Positions 1 to 7,847 of a DNA stretch of 16,021 bases are shown here, piece after piece. Each line of letters starts with the position of its first letter. Position 1 is the stretch's first letter. Origin of the DNA: Planctomycetota bacterium (GTDB lineage Bacteria > Planctomycetota > Phycisphaerae > WQYP01); the NCBI GenBank assembly GCA_021798635.1, contig JAJZGH010000099.1, forward strand, positions 1 to 16,021, in the 5' to 3' direction. The notes beneath the pieces were generated by a model. It was not told the origin of the DNA. It saw nothing but the letters and a program-made list of their open reading frames with translations, and did no database searches. The position numbers and the translations under genes are program-made.

Positions 1-166
1 CAACCTGTTCATACGTCACGGGGACCTTCACGGCGGAAGCGGTTCCCTTGGCTGCCAATGTACCGCTGCCCTTGGATTCTGATCGAGCAATCGGGGCCGG
101 GGGTGCGACCGGAACGGGTGCTTTAGCGGGAGCAGCAGCGGATGGTTTTTTTTTGCCAATAGCCAT
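1..166 (-). CDS. Partial gene, Ala/Lys/Pro-rich N-terminus, possibly DUF2934-like
   Basis: Only the first 55 codons lie in the window; the gene runs off the left edge. The start ATG at 166-164 is preceded by AGGAG at a spacing of about 9 bases, a good ribosome binding site. The protein begins MAIGKKKPSAAA, continues with a low-complexity Ala/Pro/Lys/Ser stretch, and then changes character to VKVPVTYEQV at the cut. In small planctomycete and proteobacterial DUF2934 proteins, a disordered basic tail precedes a segment resembling T-x-E-x-I-A-x-R-A-Y. The last visible residues would suit that, but the diagnostic part is missing, so this is only a suggestion. Codons 5-7 are a run of nine A residues. 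A 6-bp hairpin (188-193 with 201-206) lies in its leader. Confidence 0.6.
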   Translation of the reverse strand, partial: MAIGKKKPSAAAPAKAPVPVAPPAPIARSESKGSGTLAAKGTASAVKVPVTYEQV

Positions 167-687
167 AATATAAACTCCTGTAATGGCGGCCTGAACAAAG
201 CAGGCCAAAAAAATATTTCGCCGCCCATGACCGTCATAGGCACGAACATTTGAGAACTTATACGCTGGTGTAAGCCCTCAATAAGTCTCAATTTCCCCCT
301 GACGTCAGCCGGCCGGTTTACAGCCCTCTCAAAACCGAAAAATAATAATTTCCGGCTGAGGCTTTACTAACCGCGGTATCCGTTGTATGAATTTATAGGG
401 CGTAAGTCAAGCGACTTGCCACGGATGGCCGATAAACATCAGGAAGCTGTCGGCAACCGGTCGATAACGGCTACGCGGGTTTTCAGGGCCTCTTTGGTTA
501 GAGGACCAATAAAAACGGCCTGTTTCGTGATGTTTTGAGGCGATAGAGGCGGTGGAAGTTGGCACGCACCAGGGTGCGTGTTGCTGTGGAATATTCCGGG
601 ATTTATGGAGAAATCAGAAGATTTCAATCCTGGTGGGAATGTTACTGATATTCTTCCGGCGCAGCAATAGCAAAAGGGAAACAACCT
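167..687. other. Intergenic region between divergent genes, no gene supported
   Basis: About 520 bases separate the start of the partial minus-strand gene from the VWA gene. The short open frames here lack good ribosome binding sites and recognisable protein character. Visible structure is limited to a 6-bp hairpin (ggcctg 188-193 with caggcc 201-206) in the leader of the minus-strand gene and a small inverted repeat (aagtc 404-408 with gactt 413-417). The promoters of both flanking genes should lie here, but no clear -35/-10 pair stands out. Confidence 0.5.
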
Positions 688-1767
688 ATGGCGCGGGCAC
701 CAAAATTCGGACGCACGTTTTCGCGCCGCCCGGCTTTTTCGTTTCGTCCGCGAACCAGGTTCAAGCTTCCCAAAAGATCGGCACCGCTTTTTTCAAAAAC
801 GCCCGGCACGCCAACGCGCACGATCGCCAGCGGAACCTGGCTTAGTGTGGTACTCTCCGTGCTGGTGCATGTGCTGCTGCTGTTTACATTTGTCCTGGCA
901 ATTCGCCTGTTGATCAAAATTCCGCCCCCCCCGCCGCTGCCGCTGATTGTTCCCCAATCTTTTTTATCGGGCAACCAGCTTTCGCATCCGGATAAGGTAA
1001 CGGCGGCACCTACGCGGGCATCCGCTCTCAAGCGTTTTCTTTCCACGCGTAACGCCAGCAATTCCGTATCACCGACAGCGCTGAACGCCATGCTCAACGG
1101 CACCGCCACCAATGAACATCTTTATGCCATAAGTTTAGGAAAAGGCGGTGAACTGGCCTCCAACAACGGCTCCATGGGAGCCATGGGCGTCCCGGGAAAA
1201 ACCATCGGCGGGATGCCGGCCGTATCTTTCTTCGGCGTACAAACCCGCGCCAAGCGGGTGGTTTTCCTGGTGGATCACGGAGGGCGAATGGTCGGGCATC
1301 TTTATCTGCTGCGGCGGGAAGTTCAGCGATCCATCCGGCATTTACTGCCCTTCCAGAGATTTGCGGTAATTAAAATTTCCGCCACCTATAAAATTTTAGG
1401 CCCCGACAAGCTTCTGCGGGCTTCGCCGGCCAACCGCGCCATGGTGCTTCCGCTGGTGCATAACATCATTGCGGAAAATAAGGATATGGGACAATTGCTG
1501 CCGTTTCTCCGCCCCTTTAAAGCCGCCTGGGCTATGCACCCGCAGGTCATATTTTTTCTCACCGATGGATATGTCGATCCGCGACTCATCGCGGATATCG
1601 GTGACTTAAACAGCCAGTATCCCATTCGCGTATACACATTTACATTTATGGGCGACAACCAGCGGCATCAGAAAAACCTGCGGAAGATCGCCGCCGAGAC
1701 CGGCGGAAAATTTTTATATTTATCCAAGCGCATCCTGGAACGCGAAGGATCTTCCGCCACCCCATAA
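688..1767 (+). CDS. Membrane-anchored VWA-domain protein with degenerate MIDAS
   Basis: This 359-residue protein has a basic N-terminal tail (about 1-45), one membrane segment at about 50-76 containing SVLVHVLLLFTFVLA, a proline-run linker (79-86), a low-complexity Ser/Gly/Asn region to about 180, and a von Willebrand factor A-like domain from about 188 to the end. The first VWA strand is KRVVFLVDHGGRM (D196); a later strand is FFLTDGYVD (T292, D293). The family's metal site reads D-x-S-x-S, but here it is D-H-G-G-R, so both serines are missing and metal binding is doubtful. The topology suggests a short cytoplasmic N-terminus with the VWA domain outside the inner membrane. The start ATG has AGGG about 10 bases upstream. 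The gene ends 7 bases before the end of convergent scpB. The partner is unknown. Confidence 0.85.
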   Translation: MARAPKFGRTFSRRPAFSFRPRTRFKLPKRSAPLFSKTPGTPTRTIASGTWLSVVLSVLVHVLLLFTFVLAIRLLIKIPPPPPLPLIVPQSFLSGNQLSHPDKVTAAPTRASALKRFLSTRNASNSVSPTALNAMLNGTATNEHLYAISLGKGGELASNNGSMGAMGVPGKTIGGMPAVSFFGVQTRAKRVVFLVDHGGRMVGHLYLLRREVQRSIRHLLPFQRFAVIKISATYKILGPDKLLRASPANRAMVLPLVHNIIAENKDMGQLLPFLRPFKAAWAMHPQVIFFLTDGYVDPRLIADIGDLNSQYPIRVYTFTFMGDNQRHQKNLRKIAAETGGKFLYLSKRILEREGSSATP

Positions 1768-1774
1768 ATGTATT

Positions 1775-2503
1775 TCACACAGGTTCTTTAAGCTGATCAG
1801 ATTTGGGTAAATCTTTCAGGCTTGATAACCCAAACACTTCCAGAAAATGTTTGGACGTGCCATACAACATGGGCCTTCCGACATCTTCCGCCCGGCCCAC
1901 AATTTTGACTAAATTGTATTCCATCAGCGTGCGGATCACCTCGCCACAAGCCACCCCGCGGATGGCTTCGACATCCACGCGCAGGATCGGCTGCTTGTAG
2001 GCAATAATGGCCAGCGTTTCCAGAGCGGCAGGCGTGAGGCGGCCCTCGTCACGTTTGCGCATTAAGCGTTGAATGTACTGGGCGTACTGCGGCAAAGTCA
2101 GTATCTGATACCCGCCGGCCCGCTCTTCAATTCTGAACGCCGCTTCGCGTTGACCGTAAAGCTCGTTTAATTCCTCCACCCCCGCTTTGATCGTCCGTGC
2201 GGAATCTAAACCCAGCGTCTGGGCGATTTTGGCACCCGATAAAGGCACATCACTGGCAAACAACAGCGCCTCAAGCACTTGTCGCAATGGCATGGATTCC
2301 GTAGAGATCGATTCATGGGGCGATACACCATCATCGGGCAGCGGCTCCGCCGGGGCACGGTCACCTCCGGCCGCTACCGCTTCGACAGCAGCCGGCGGGT
2401 TATCTTCCGTGGGAACGGTCTCGTTTGTGTGTGGAGACATACTTTGAACCGGTTGCTCCAGCGGTTCCTGCGATGCAGATGTTGATTCAATGACTGTATT
2501 CAT
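1775..2503 (-). CDS. scpB: Segregation and condensation protein B (ScpB)
   Basis: ScpB is the winged-helix dimer that joins SMC and the kleisin ScpA in the bacterial condensin complex acting on the nucleoid. The family's hallmarks are clear: LRQVLEALLFASDVPLS at the start of the first winged helix, RGGYQ-like AGGYQILT, then LTPAALETLAIIAYKQPI followed by an RGV segment and a GRPMLYGTS hairpin near the C-terminus. The conserved part begins at about residue 71. The 242-residue length includes about 70 extra acidic/Pro/Ala/Ser-rich N-terminal residues. The ATG at 2503 has no strong ribosome binding site (only TAGG close to the start), so an internal start such as Met71 (2293) is possible. No scpA is in the window. 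The gene follows the HtrA-like gene by 107 bases and may be co-transcribed with it. Confidence 0.95.
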   Translation of the reverse strand: MNTVIESTSASQEPLEQPVQSMSPHTNETVPTEDNPPAAVEAVAAGGDRAPAEPLPDDGVSPHESISTESMPLRQVLEALLFASDVPLSGAKIAQTLGLDSARTIKAGVEELNELYGQREAAFRIEERAGGYQILTLPQYAQYIQRLMRKRDEGRLTPAALETLAIIAYKQPILRVDVEAIRGVACGEVIRTLMEYNLVKIVGRAEDVGRPMLYGTSKHFLEVFGLSSLKDLPKSDQLKEPV

Positions 2504-2610
2504 GCCTAGAATCTACATCCCGCAGGCCGCCGAGTAAAGCGCGGGACCGATTTACCTCGCGGCAACTGTGGCGATTCCCCTGGCGGGGATCCTGCCATGC
2601 CTGCGGACTC

Positions 2611-3681
2611 TTACTGCGGTGCGGATGCGGGCGTAATGAGCAAATCGGTGAGGTCATGTTGCCGCAATACCCGAACGCCGGTGTGTTGACCGATACGTTC
2701 CTCGGTCAGCAATCGGTGCAGATCATCAATGCCCGCAACACGCTGCCGATCCATCGCCAGAATAATATCACCCGGTTGCAATCCAGCCTGATCAGCAGGA
2801 CTGCCCGGCTCCAAGGCCGCAACACCCACGCCGCTGGACGCATCCAACTTATAAAATTGCACAATTCGCCGGGGGATTGGCACATCCTGGCCGGATACGC
2901 CAATGTAACTGCGACGAACCCTGCCATCGCGAATGAGGCGCGAGGCGACGAATTCCGCGGTATTGGAGGAAATTGCAAAACAAATTCCCTGCGCGGGCAG
3001 AATGACGGCGGTATTGACGCCGATTACTTTGCCGTTAGACGCCACCAGCGGACCGCCGGAGTTGCCGGGGTTTAGAGCAGCATCCGTCTGAATCACACCA
3101 TCAATTAACCGTCCTGATCCACTGCGGAAGCTCCGTGCCAGCGCGCTAACCACGCCTGCGGTCACCGAAGCCTGAAACCCCAGGGGACTACCAATGGCGA
3201 TCGCGACCTGCCCGACCTTTAGTTGCGAAGAATTACCGAATTGCACCGCCGGGAAATTATCACCATCTATGCGCACCACCGCCAGATCCGTATGCGGATC
3301 ATCACCGATGAGAAAGGCTCTCATTCGCCGCCCATCGGCGGTGGTCACAGCAATTCGCGCCGCGCCATGAACCACATGGCTGTTGGTAAGCACAAATCCA
3401 TCAGGAGTGAAAATAAACCCCGATCCGCTTCCCGCGCGACGTTCCGGCGCGCGGGATGTGGAATCCACCCCATGGAATACCTCAATATTTACAACGCAGG
3501 GGGCCACGGCCTCAACCGCGCCGGCAACAGCCCGGGAATATGCATCCAGCAGATCGGAATCATCCGATTGGCCAAGATCAGGCGGCCCCGGCGGCGAAGA
3601 CGACATGGATAAATCAGTGAAGCCTTCCGCCGAACCCACCGGGTTTTGGGCGTCGGAGGAATAAAAATGCAGTTGTGCCAT
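2611..3681 (-). CDS. HtrA/DegP-like trypsin-type serine protease with one PDZ domain
   Basis: This S1C-family protease cleaves misfolded or specific proteins. I place the start at the ATG at 3681 (356 residues) because GAGGTG lies 4-9 bases upstream; an in-frame TTG at 3699 has no such site. The catalytic triad is visible: His102 in LTNSHVV, Asp132 in HTDLAVV and Ser208 in NPGNSGGPL, so the enzyme should be active. A single PDZ domain covers about 250-350, with GSPADQAGLQPGDIILA. The first 60 residues are Ser/Pro/Asp-rich with no signal peptide or membrane segment, unlike periplasmic DegP/DegQ/DegS. It may therefore be cytoplasmic, or exported by a route I cannot see. A palindrome-rich promoter region lies upstream and scpB lies downstream on the same strand. 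Confidence 0.93.
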   Translation of the reverse strand: MAQLHFYSSDAQNPVGSAEGFTDLSMSSSPPGPPDLGQSDDSDLLDAYSRAVAGAVEAVAPCVVNIEVFHGVDSTSRAPERRAGSGSGFIFTPDGFVLTNSHVVHGAARIAVTTADGRRMRAFLIGDDPHTDLAVVRIDGDNFPAVQFGNSSQLKVGQVAIAIGSPLGFQASVTAGVVSALARSFRSGSGRLIDGVIQTDAALNPGNSGGPLVASNGKVIGVNTAVILPAQGICFAISSNTAEFVASRLIRDGRVRRSYIGVSGQDVPIPRRIVQFYKLDASSGVGVAALEPGSPADQAGLQPGDIILAMDRQRVAGIDDLHRLLTEERIGQHTGVRVLRQHDLTDLLITPASAPQ

Positions 3682-3716
3682 CGCGCACCTCGTTATCAAA
3701 CCGTTGCCGAAAAAGT

Positions 3717-3731
3717 TTGGAACCGTTCCAA
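3717..3731. promoter_or_regulatory. Perfect 15-base inverted repeat, candidate operator
   Basis: ttggaac-c-gttccaa is a perfect 7-bp inverted repeat around one central base. It lies 36-50 bases upstream of the HtrA-like start codon and just downstream of the putative -10 box. A repeat with one central base cannot form a stable RNA hairpin as such, so a dimeric protein binding site is the more natural reading. It does not match a CIRCE element. Confidence 0.45.
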
Positions 3732-3755
3732 GACTTCCATCAGCATGGCAGAAGA

Positions 3756-3785
3756 ATTCTAGGCGCGCACTATTTGAATAGTCAG
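3756..3785 (-). promoter_or_regulatory. Putative sigma-70-like promoter of the HtrA-like gene
   Basis: Reading the minus strand, a -35-like CTGACT (complement of 3780-3785) is followed after 18 bases by a -10-like TAGAAT (complement of 3756-3761). These match the consensus at 4/6 and 5/6 positions. The spacer is almost filled by the perfect inverted repeat actatt-tg-aatagt (3769-3782). Two copies of the self-complementary agaattct (3753-3760 and 3784-3791) overlap the two promoter boxes. The arrangement suggests repressor control, but no regulator can be named. Confidence 0.4.
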
Positions 3786-3863
3786 AATTCTCGGAAAAGC
3801 GTGGCGGGGGTGTTATGGTTTATAGTTTAATTAGAGGTCTACACCGCTTGGAATTTGGTGATT

Positions 3864-5039
3864 CTACTTATCATCTTCAGGCTCGGTCGCAGCCACTCCG
3901 CGTTGGCGCCATGCGGAAGGAGTCAAGCCGGTGAGTTTACGGAAAACGCGGTGAAAGTGTTGATAATCCCGGAATCCACTGGCCTGAGCAATACGGGCCA
4001 GCCCTTCATCCCCCCGGCGCATGAGCTGCGTGGCATGTGCGATTCGCACCGTAGAAAGATGCTGGTGCATGGAACGATGAAGTTGCATTTGAAAATAATT
4101 TTGCAGCGACTGACGCGAAAGTCCGACATGCCGCACCAGCTCAGAAATTTTCAGGGGCCGGTGGAAGTTATCACGGATATAACGCACCGCCTTGGCCAAC
4201 CGCGGGTCCAGGCGGTGAGCGACATCGGTGGAAGCGCGGGCCATGACGCCGGCGTTGGGAATCACCTGATTACCGATTGATGGTTTTATGCCGGACATCA
4301 TGGAATCCAGTGTTTCGGCCGCCCGCTGTCCCCAGTGCTCCAGGTTCAGGTCCATACTGGATAACTGCACCGGAGCATGCAGACAGACGGTCGGAAAATT
4401 GTCAACGCCAACCACGGCAACATCATCCGGCACGGTTAAACCTGCTTCCAGACACATTCCAATTGCTTCCACGGCCGCCTCATCATTACCTGCCATCAGG
4501 CCCATGGGCACCGCCGTATTGGCGAGTTTACGTTTCAAGTCCTTAATAGCCACGGCTTTGGCATGAATTCCCGCAGCCAGAGCTGCCCGGCACAGGCCCG
4601 CAAACCTCGCCCGTTCGGATTTACTGCGGCGGGAGCGCATTTGAACAAATGCGATGCGCTCCAGCCCGCAGGCCAGCAAATGCTCGCCCGCTGCCTGCCC
4701 CACAGCCGCATCATCGCAGCAGACCGTGCAGGCACCGGGCACAGGCCGGTGCTGGTCAAGATTTACAATGGGACAATGGATCGCCCGGGCCATGCGTTGC
4801 AAGGTGGCGTCACGCCCGCTGAATACGATGACGCCGTCATATTTACGCCGAATGGGCAAACGATTGGCAAAGCGCACGCGCGTGTCCAATATCCACCCGT
4901 GGCCAGCCCCATGCCGCGCTATGCCCCGCAACAGCCGCTCGTCCCACCACCAAAGGGCCAATAATACATGCTTAGGCCGCATGGCACCGCCGGAGGGCTT
5001 GCGTAAAGCTGCGGAAAACGATGTCGAACCGGCATTCAT
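3864..5039 (-). CDS. XylR-type AraC-family transcriptional regulator
   Basis: This 391-residue protein combines a sugar-binding LacI/periplasmic-binding-type domain (about 20-270) with a C-terminal AraC/XylS double helix-turn-helix (about 281-380). The N-terminal domain starts MRPKHVLLALWWWDERLLRG and contains YDGVIVFSG and VAVVGVDNF, typical of XylR-like regulators. The DNA-binding part has LKISELVRHVGLSRQSLQNYF and then IAQASGFRDYQHFHRVFRK with GLTPSAWR. The start is uncertain: ATG at 5039 or Met20 at 4982, neither with a strong ribosome binding site. It is divergent from the ROK kinase/isomerase operon with 91 bases between, so it probably controls that operon and itself. The effector is probably a hexose such as mannose rather than xylose, judged from the neighbours. 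Confidence 0.92.
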   Translation of the reverse strand: MNAGSTSFSAALRKPSGGAMRPKHVLLALWWWDERLLRGIARHGAGHGWILDTRVRFANRLPIRRKYDGVIVFSGRDATLQRMARAIHCPIVNLDQHRPVPGACTVCCDDAAVGQAAGEHLLACGLERIAFVQMRSRRSKSERARFAGLCRAALAAGIHAKAVAIKDLKRKLANTAVPMGLMAGNDEAAVEAIGMCLEAGLTVPDDVAVVGVDNFPTVCLHAPVQLSSMDLNLEHWGQRAAETLDSMMSGIKPSIGNQVIPNAGVMARASTDVAHRLDPRLAKAVRYIRDNFHRPLKISELVRHVGLSRQSLQNYFQMQLHRSMHQHLSTVRIAHATQLMRRGDEGLARIAQASGFRDYQHFHRVFRKLTGLTPSAWRQRGVAATEPEDDK

Positions 5040-5130
5040 AGCGATAATGATACATGATGATGGCGAAAAGGCTATAGATTACCGTACCGCTTTCTTGTAT
5101 TGTGCACGTTAGATTCAAGGCAAGGATTTC

Positions 5131-6087
5131 ATGCTTATGGCAGTATGGGCGGCGGATATCGGAGGTACGAATATCAAACTGGCGATTGTGGATCGCGGCA
5201 GGATTCTGCTGACGCGCGAAATCGCCGCCCTCCCCGGCGATGGCCTGCGCCACGCCATGAATCGCATCGCACCCATTTGGCAGGAACTCTGTCAACAAAC
5301 AGCTATTGCGGAATCCGACATTACCGCAATTGGCATTGCGCTTCCGGCGATTGTGGCACCGGAATCCGGAAAAATCTGGGCGGTGCCCGGCGGCAAGTTT
5401 CCCGACGCTCCGACATTGAAGTTTGCCGCATGGATTGATAACAAATTCCGCAAACCAGCCTACTGGTGCAACGACGCCCATGCGGCGCTGGCCGGGGAAA
5501 TAAAATACGGTGTGGCGAGACGGGCTAAAAATGTGGGGATGATAACCCTGGGCACCGGAGTGGGAACCGCGATCGTCCTGCGGGGCAGGCATCTCACCGG
5601 CACCCATGGATTAGCGGGAAACGCCGGCGGCCATAACACCATCGATGCGGGCGGCGGCCGGTGCGGATGTGGGAATATTGGATGCGTTGAAACGCAGGCC
5701 TCGTCATGGGTGCTGCCCGCGCAAGCGGCGGATTCCCCTTTATTTTCCCAAAGCGCCCTGGCCGCGGAAGCAAGCGTTACCTATGAGGCGGTATTTCGTC
5801 TGGCAAGAAAAGGGGATTTTCTGGCCCGGCAGCTTAGAGCACATGCGCTTAAGACATGGGCCATCACAGCCACGACATTGATACATAATTACGACCCCGA
5901 ATTGCTGGTCATTGGCGGCAAGATTGCGCGAAGCGCCGATGTGATTGTGCCTTTTATGCAGAAATTTATTCGTGCCCACTGCTGGGCAAAATGGAATGTA
6001 CCTATTCGACCCGCGGCTCTGGGGAACGAGGCGGGAATCAGAGGCATTGCGTATCTGGCCGCAAAGAATGCTAAACGGAGCCGATGA
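5131..6087 (+). CDS. ROK-family sugar kinase, probably mannokinase/glucokinase-like
   Basis: This 318-residue kinase phosphorylates a hexose with ATP in the cytoplasm. The phosphate-binding motif DIGGTN (9-14) and the catalytic Asp115 in CNDAHAALAGE are present, as is ITLGTGVGT (138-146). The ROK zinc site is intact: His168 in GGHNTI, then Cys178, Cys180 and Cys185 in CGCGNIGCVE. There is no N-terminal helix-turn-helix, so it is an enzyme rather than a NagC/Mlc-type repressor. The start is ATG 5131 (AAGGA only 4 bases upstream) or ATG 5137 (spacing 10); the difference is two residues. It overlaps the isomerase gene by 4 bases (ATGA), which indicates translational coupling. Mannose as substrate is inferred from that partner and the nearby mannosidases; the sequence alone does not settle sugar specificity. 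Confidence 0.93.
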   Translation: MLMAVWAADIGGTNIKLAIVDRGRILLTREIAALPGDGLRHAMNRIAPIWQELCQQTAIAESDITAIGIALPAIVAPESGKIWAVPGGKFPDAPTLKFAAWIDNKFRKPAYWCNDAHAALAGEIKYGVARRAKNVGMITLGTGVGTAIVLRGRHLTGTHGLAGNAGGHNTIDAGGGRCGCGNIGCVETQASSWVLPAQAADSPLFSQSALAAEASVTYEAVFRLARKGDFLARQLRAHALKTWAITATTLIHNYDPELLVIGGKIARSADVIVPFMQKFIRAHCWAKWNVPIRPAALGNEAGIRGIAYLAAKNAKRSR

Positions 6088-7847
6088 TGGACCCTGTCGG
6101 TCATTACAACAAGCAGCCGGTTGTCGCAGTGACATGTGGTGACAAGTGCGCCCGGGCCGGATGGAATTCTGTTGGTCAACATCTGCGTGATGTCCTGCAA
6201 GAAAAATCCCGCGCTTCCGTCCTTATTACCGTGGATTGCTATATCGGAGTTCTGGACGACGAAGTTCTGACGCAGGTGCGTGCGGCCATTAAGCCCGACA
6301 GTGTGATCCATACCCATTCTCTGATGAAATCTGCTTCCGAAATAGCGTCCATGATAGAGCCGTTTCTTGGTAACGATCCGGTTTTCGGCCGCATGACCTA
6401 TCTGGAAATGCAGGATTATTTCGATACTGAAAAACTTCGGGCGGTTCAAAATCAGGTCAGGTCCGGGCAATATCGGACGGTACTCATTTACGGGCCGGGC
6501 GCAGCATTGGTTGCTGCGTCACCGGACATTCTCATTTACGCGGACCTCGCACGCCGGGAAATTCAGCGGCGTTTCCGTCAGCAGGCCATCAGTAATCTGG
6601 GCTGCAACAACATTGGGCAAACGTGGGCGGCGCAGTATAAGCAGGGCTATTTTGTGGACTGGCGTGTCTGCGATCGACACAAATTCCGCGTGTTTGATTC
6701 CGTCGATTTTTTTCTGGACACCAATACGCCCCATGCGCCTAAGCTTGTAAGCGGGGATGCGCTTCGCATGGCACTGGGCCAGGTAGCGCAACGGCCTTTC
6801 CGGGTCGTACCGTTTTTTGATCCTGCGCCGTGGGGCGGCCAATGGATGAAAGACAAATTTAACCTGGATCGTGGTGAACCTAACTACGGGTGGGGCTTTG
6901 ACTGCGTGCCGGAAGAAAACTCTCTTAACCTGCAATTCGGCGCTATCCTTACAGAATTTCCTGCGATTAATGTGGTCTATCGCCAACCCCGTGAATTGCT
7001 GGGCGAAAGCGTCTACGCCCGCTTCGGCCCGGAATTTCCTATCCGTTTTGACTTGTTGGATACCATGGGCGGCGGAAATTTGAGCTTTCAGGTGCATCCC
7101 TTAACCGGCTACATCCAGGAGCACTTTGGAATGCACTACACCCAGGATGAAAGCTATTACATGCTGGATGCCGCTCCGGACGCCTGCGTTTATCTGGGGC
7201 TGCGCAACGGTGTGAACGCCGCAGATATGGCGGCCGATCTTTATAAAGCGCAACAAGGCACCGCGGCGTTTCCAACGGATCGGTATGCCAATCGCTGGCC
7301 CGCGCAACGCCATGACCACTTTCTGATTCCTGCCGGAACCTGCCATTGCTCCGGGGCAGGCGGACTGGTTCTGGAAATCAGCGCCACCCCGTACATATTT
7401 ACATTTAAGCTCTGGGATTGGAGTCGCAAGGGCCTGGACGGTGCACCGCGTCCGGTCCATTTGGACCATGGCCTGGCCAATCTGCAATGGGATCGCAGGC
7501 GTGAATGGACGCAGCGACATTTGATCAACCATGTGACGCCACTGGGTTCCGGGCCGGGCTGGCGCGAAGAACGAACCGGCCTGCATGAAATGGAGTTCAT
7601 TGAAACCCGCCGCCACTGGTTCACACGTGAGGTTACGCATCACACCGGCGGCGGCGTAAATGTCTTGAATCTGGTTCAGGGAGATGCCGTCACGGTGGAA
7701 AGCCCCACCGGAGATTTTGATCCGGTTGTTATCCACTATGCCGAGACATTTATTGTTCCAGCTGCGGTGGGTGCTTATACCATTCGACCCTTTACTTCTG
7801 ACGGGGATCAGAAGTACGCCACGATTAAAGCTTTCGTGCGGACGTAA
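6084..7847 (+). CDS. Long-form class I mannose-6-phosphate isomerase (cupin)
   Basis: This 587-residue protein would interconvert mannose-6-phosphate and fructose-6-phosphate. The C-terminal two-thirds (about 225-587) is a class I phosphomannose isomerase cupin. Likely zinc ligands are Gln336 and His338 in SFQVHPL, Glu356 in DESYYML, and His421 in FLIPAGTCHCSG. The following block LWDWSRKGLDGAPRPVH is also typical. The first 220 residues form a separate domain containing VFGRMTYLEMQDYFD and RTVLIYGPGAAL. It recalls the extra N-terminal domain of other roughly 590-residue members of this class and a nucleotide-kinase-like fold, but I see no intact P-loop. The start ATG 6084 overlaps the ROK stop, with GGAG shortly upstream. 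ROK kinase plus isomerase makes a two-step route from free mannose to glycolysis. Confidence 0.9.
   Translation: MMDPVGHYNKQPVVAVTCGDKCARAGWNSVGQHLRDVLQEKSRASVLITVDCYIGVLDDEVLTQVRAAIKPDSVIHTHSLMKSASEIASMIEPFLGNDPVFGRMTYLEMQDYFDTEKLRAVQNQVRSGQYRTVLIYGPGAALVAASPDILIYADLARREIQRRFRQQAISNLGCNNIGQTWAAQYKQGYFVDWRVCDRHKFRVFDSVDFFLDTNTPHAPKLVSGDALRMALGQVAQRPFRVVPFFDPAPWGGQWMKDKFNLDRGEPNYGWGFDCVPEENSLNLQFGAILTEFPAINVVYRQPRELLGESVYARFGPEFPIRFDLLDTMGGGNLSFQVHPLTGYIQEHFGMHYTQDESYYMLDAAPDACVYLGLRNGVNAADMAADLYKAQQGTAAFPTDRYANRWPAQRHDHFLIPAGTCHCSGAGGLVLEISATPYIFTFKLWDWSRKGLDGAPRPVHLDHGLANLQWDRRREWTQRHLINHVTPLGSGPGWREERTGLHEMEFIETRRHWFTREVTHHTGGGVNVLNLVQGDAVTVESPTGDFDPVVIHYAETFIVPAAVGAYTIRPFTSDGDQKYATIKAFVRT

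Noticed and set aside
188..206. 6-bp hairpin (ggcctg/caggcc) next to a run of seven A, looking like a terminator.
   Set aside because: On the minus strand the T-run precedes the stem, and on the plus strand A follows it, so it has the wrong order for an intrinsic terminator on either strand.
439..684. Open frame of 81 codons on the minus strand in the left intergenic region.
   Set aside because: No ribosome binding site, odd Cys/Pro-rich composition and no recognisable motif; it also reaches the leader of the VWA gene.
2573..2591. Hairpin between the HtrA-like gene and scpB (gattcccc-tggc-ggggatc with one bulge).
   Set aside because: No T-run follows on the minus strand, and the stem is too short and interrupted to call a terminator.
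3864..5039. Naming the regulator xylR with a xylose pathway.
   Set aside because: The architecture is XylR-type, but there is no xylose isomerase or xylulokinase nearby; the neighbours point to mannose.
5048..5055. Word tgatacat shared between the first regulator's divergent region and the second's (15450-15457), considered as a common operator.
   Set aside because: An 8-base match between two such stretches is expected by chance; the word also occurs inside the ROK gene near 5879, and the flanks do not match.
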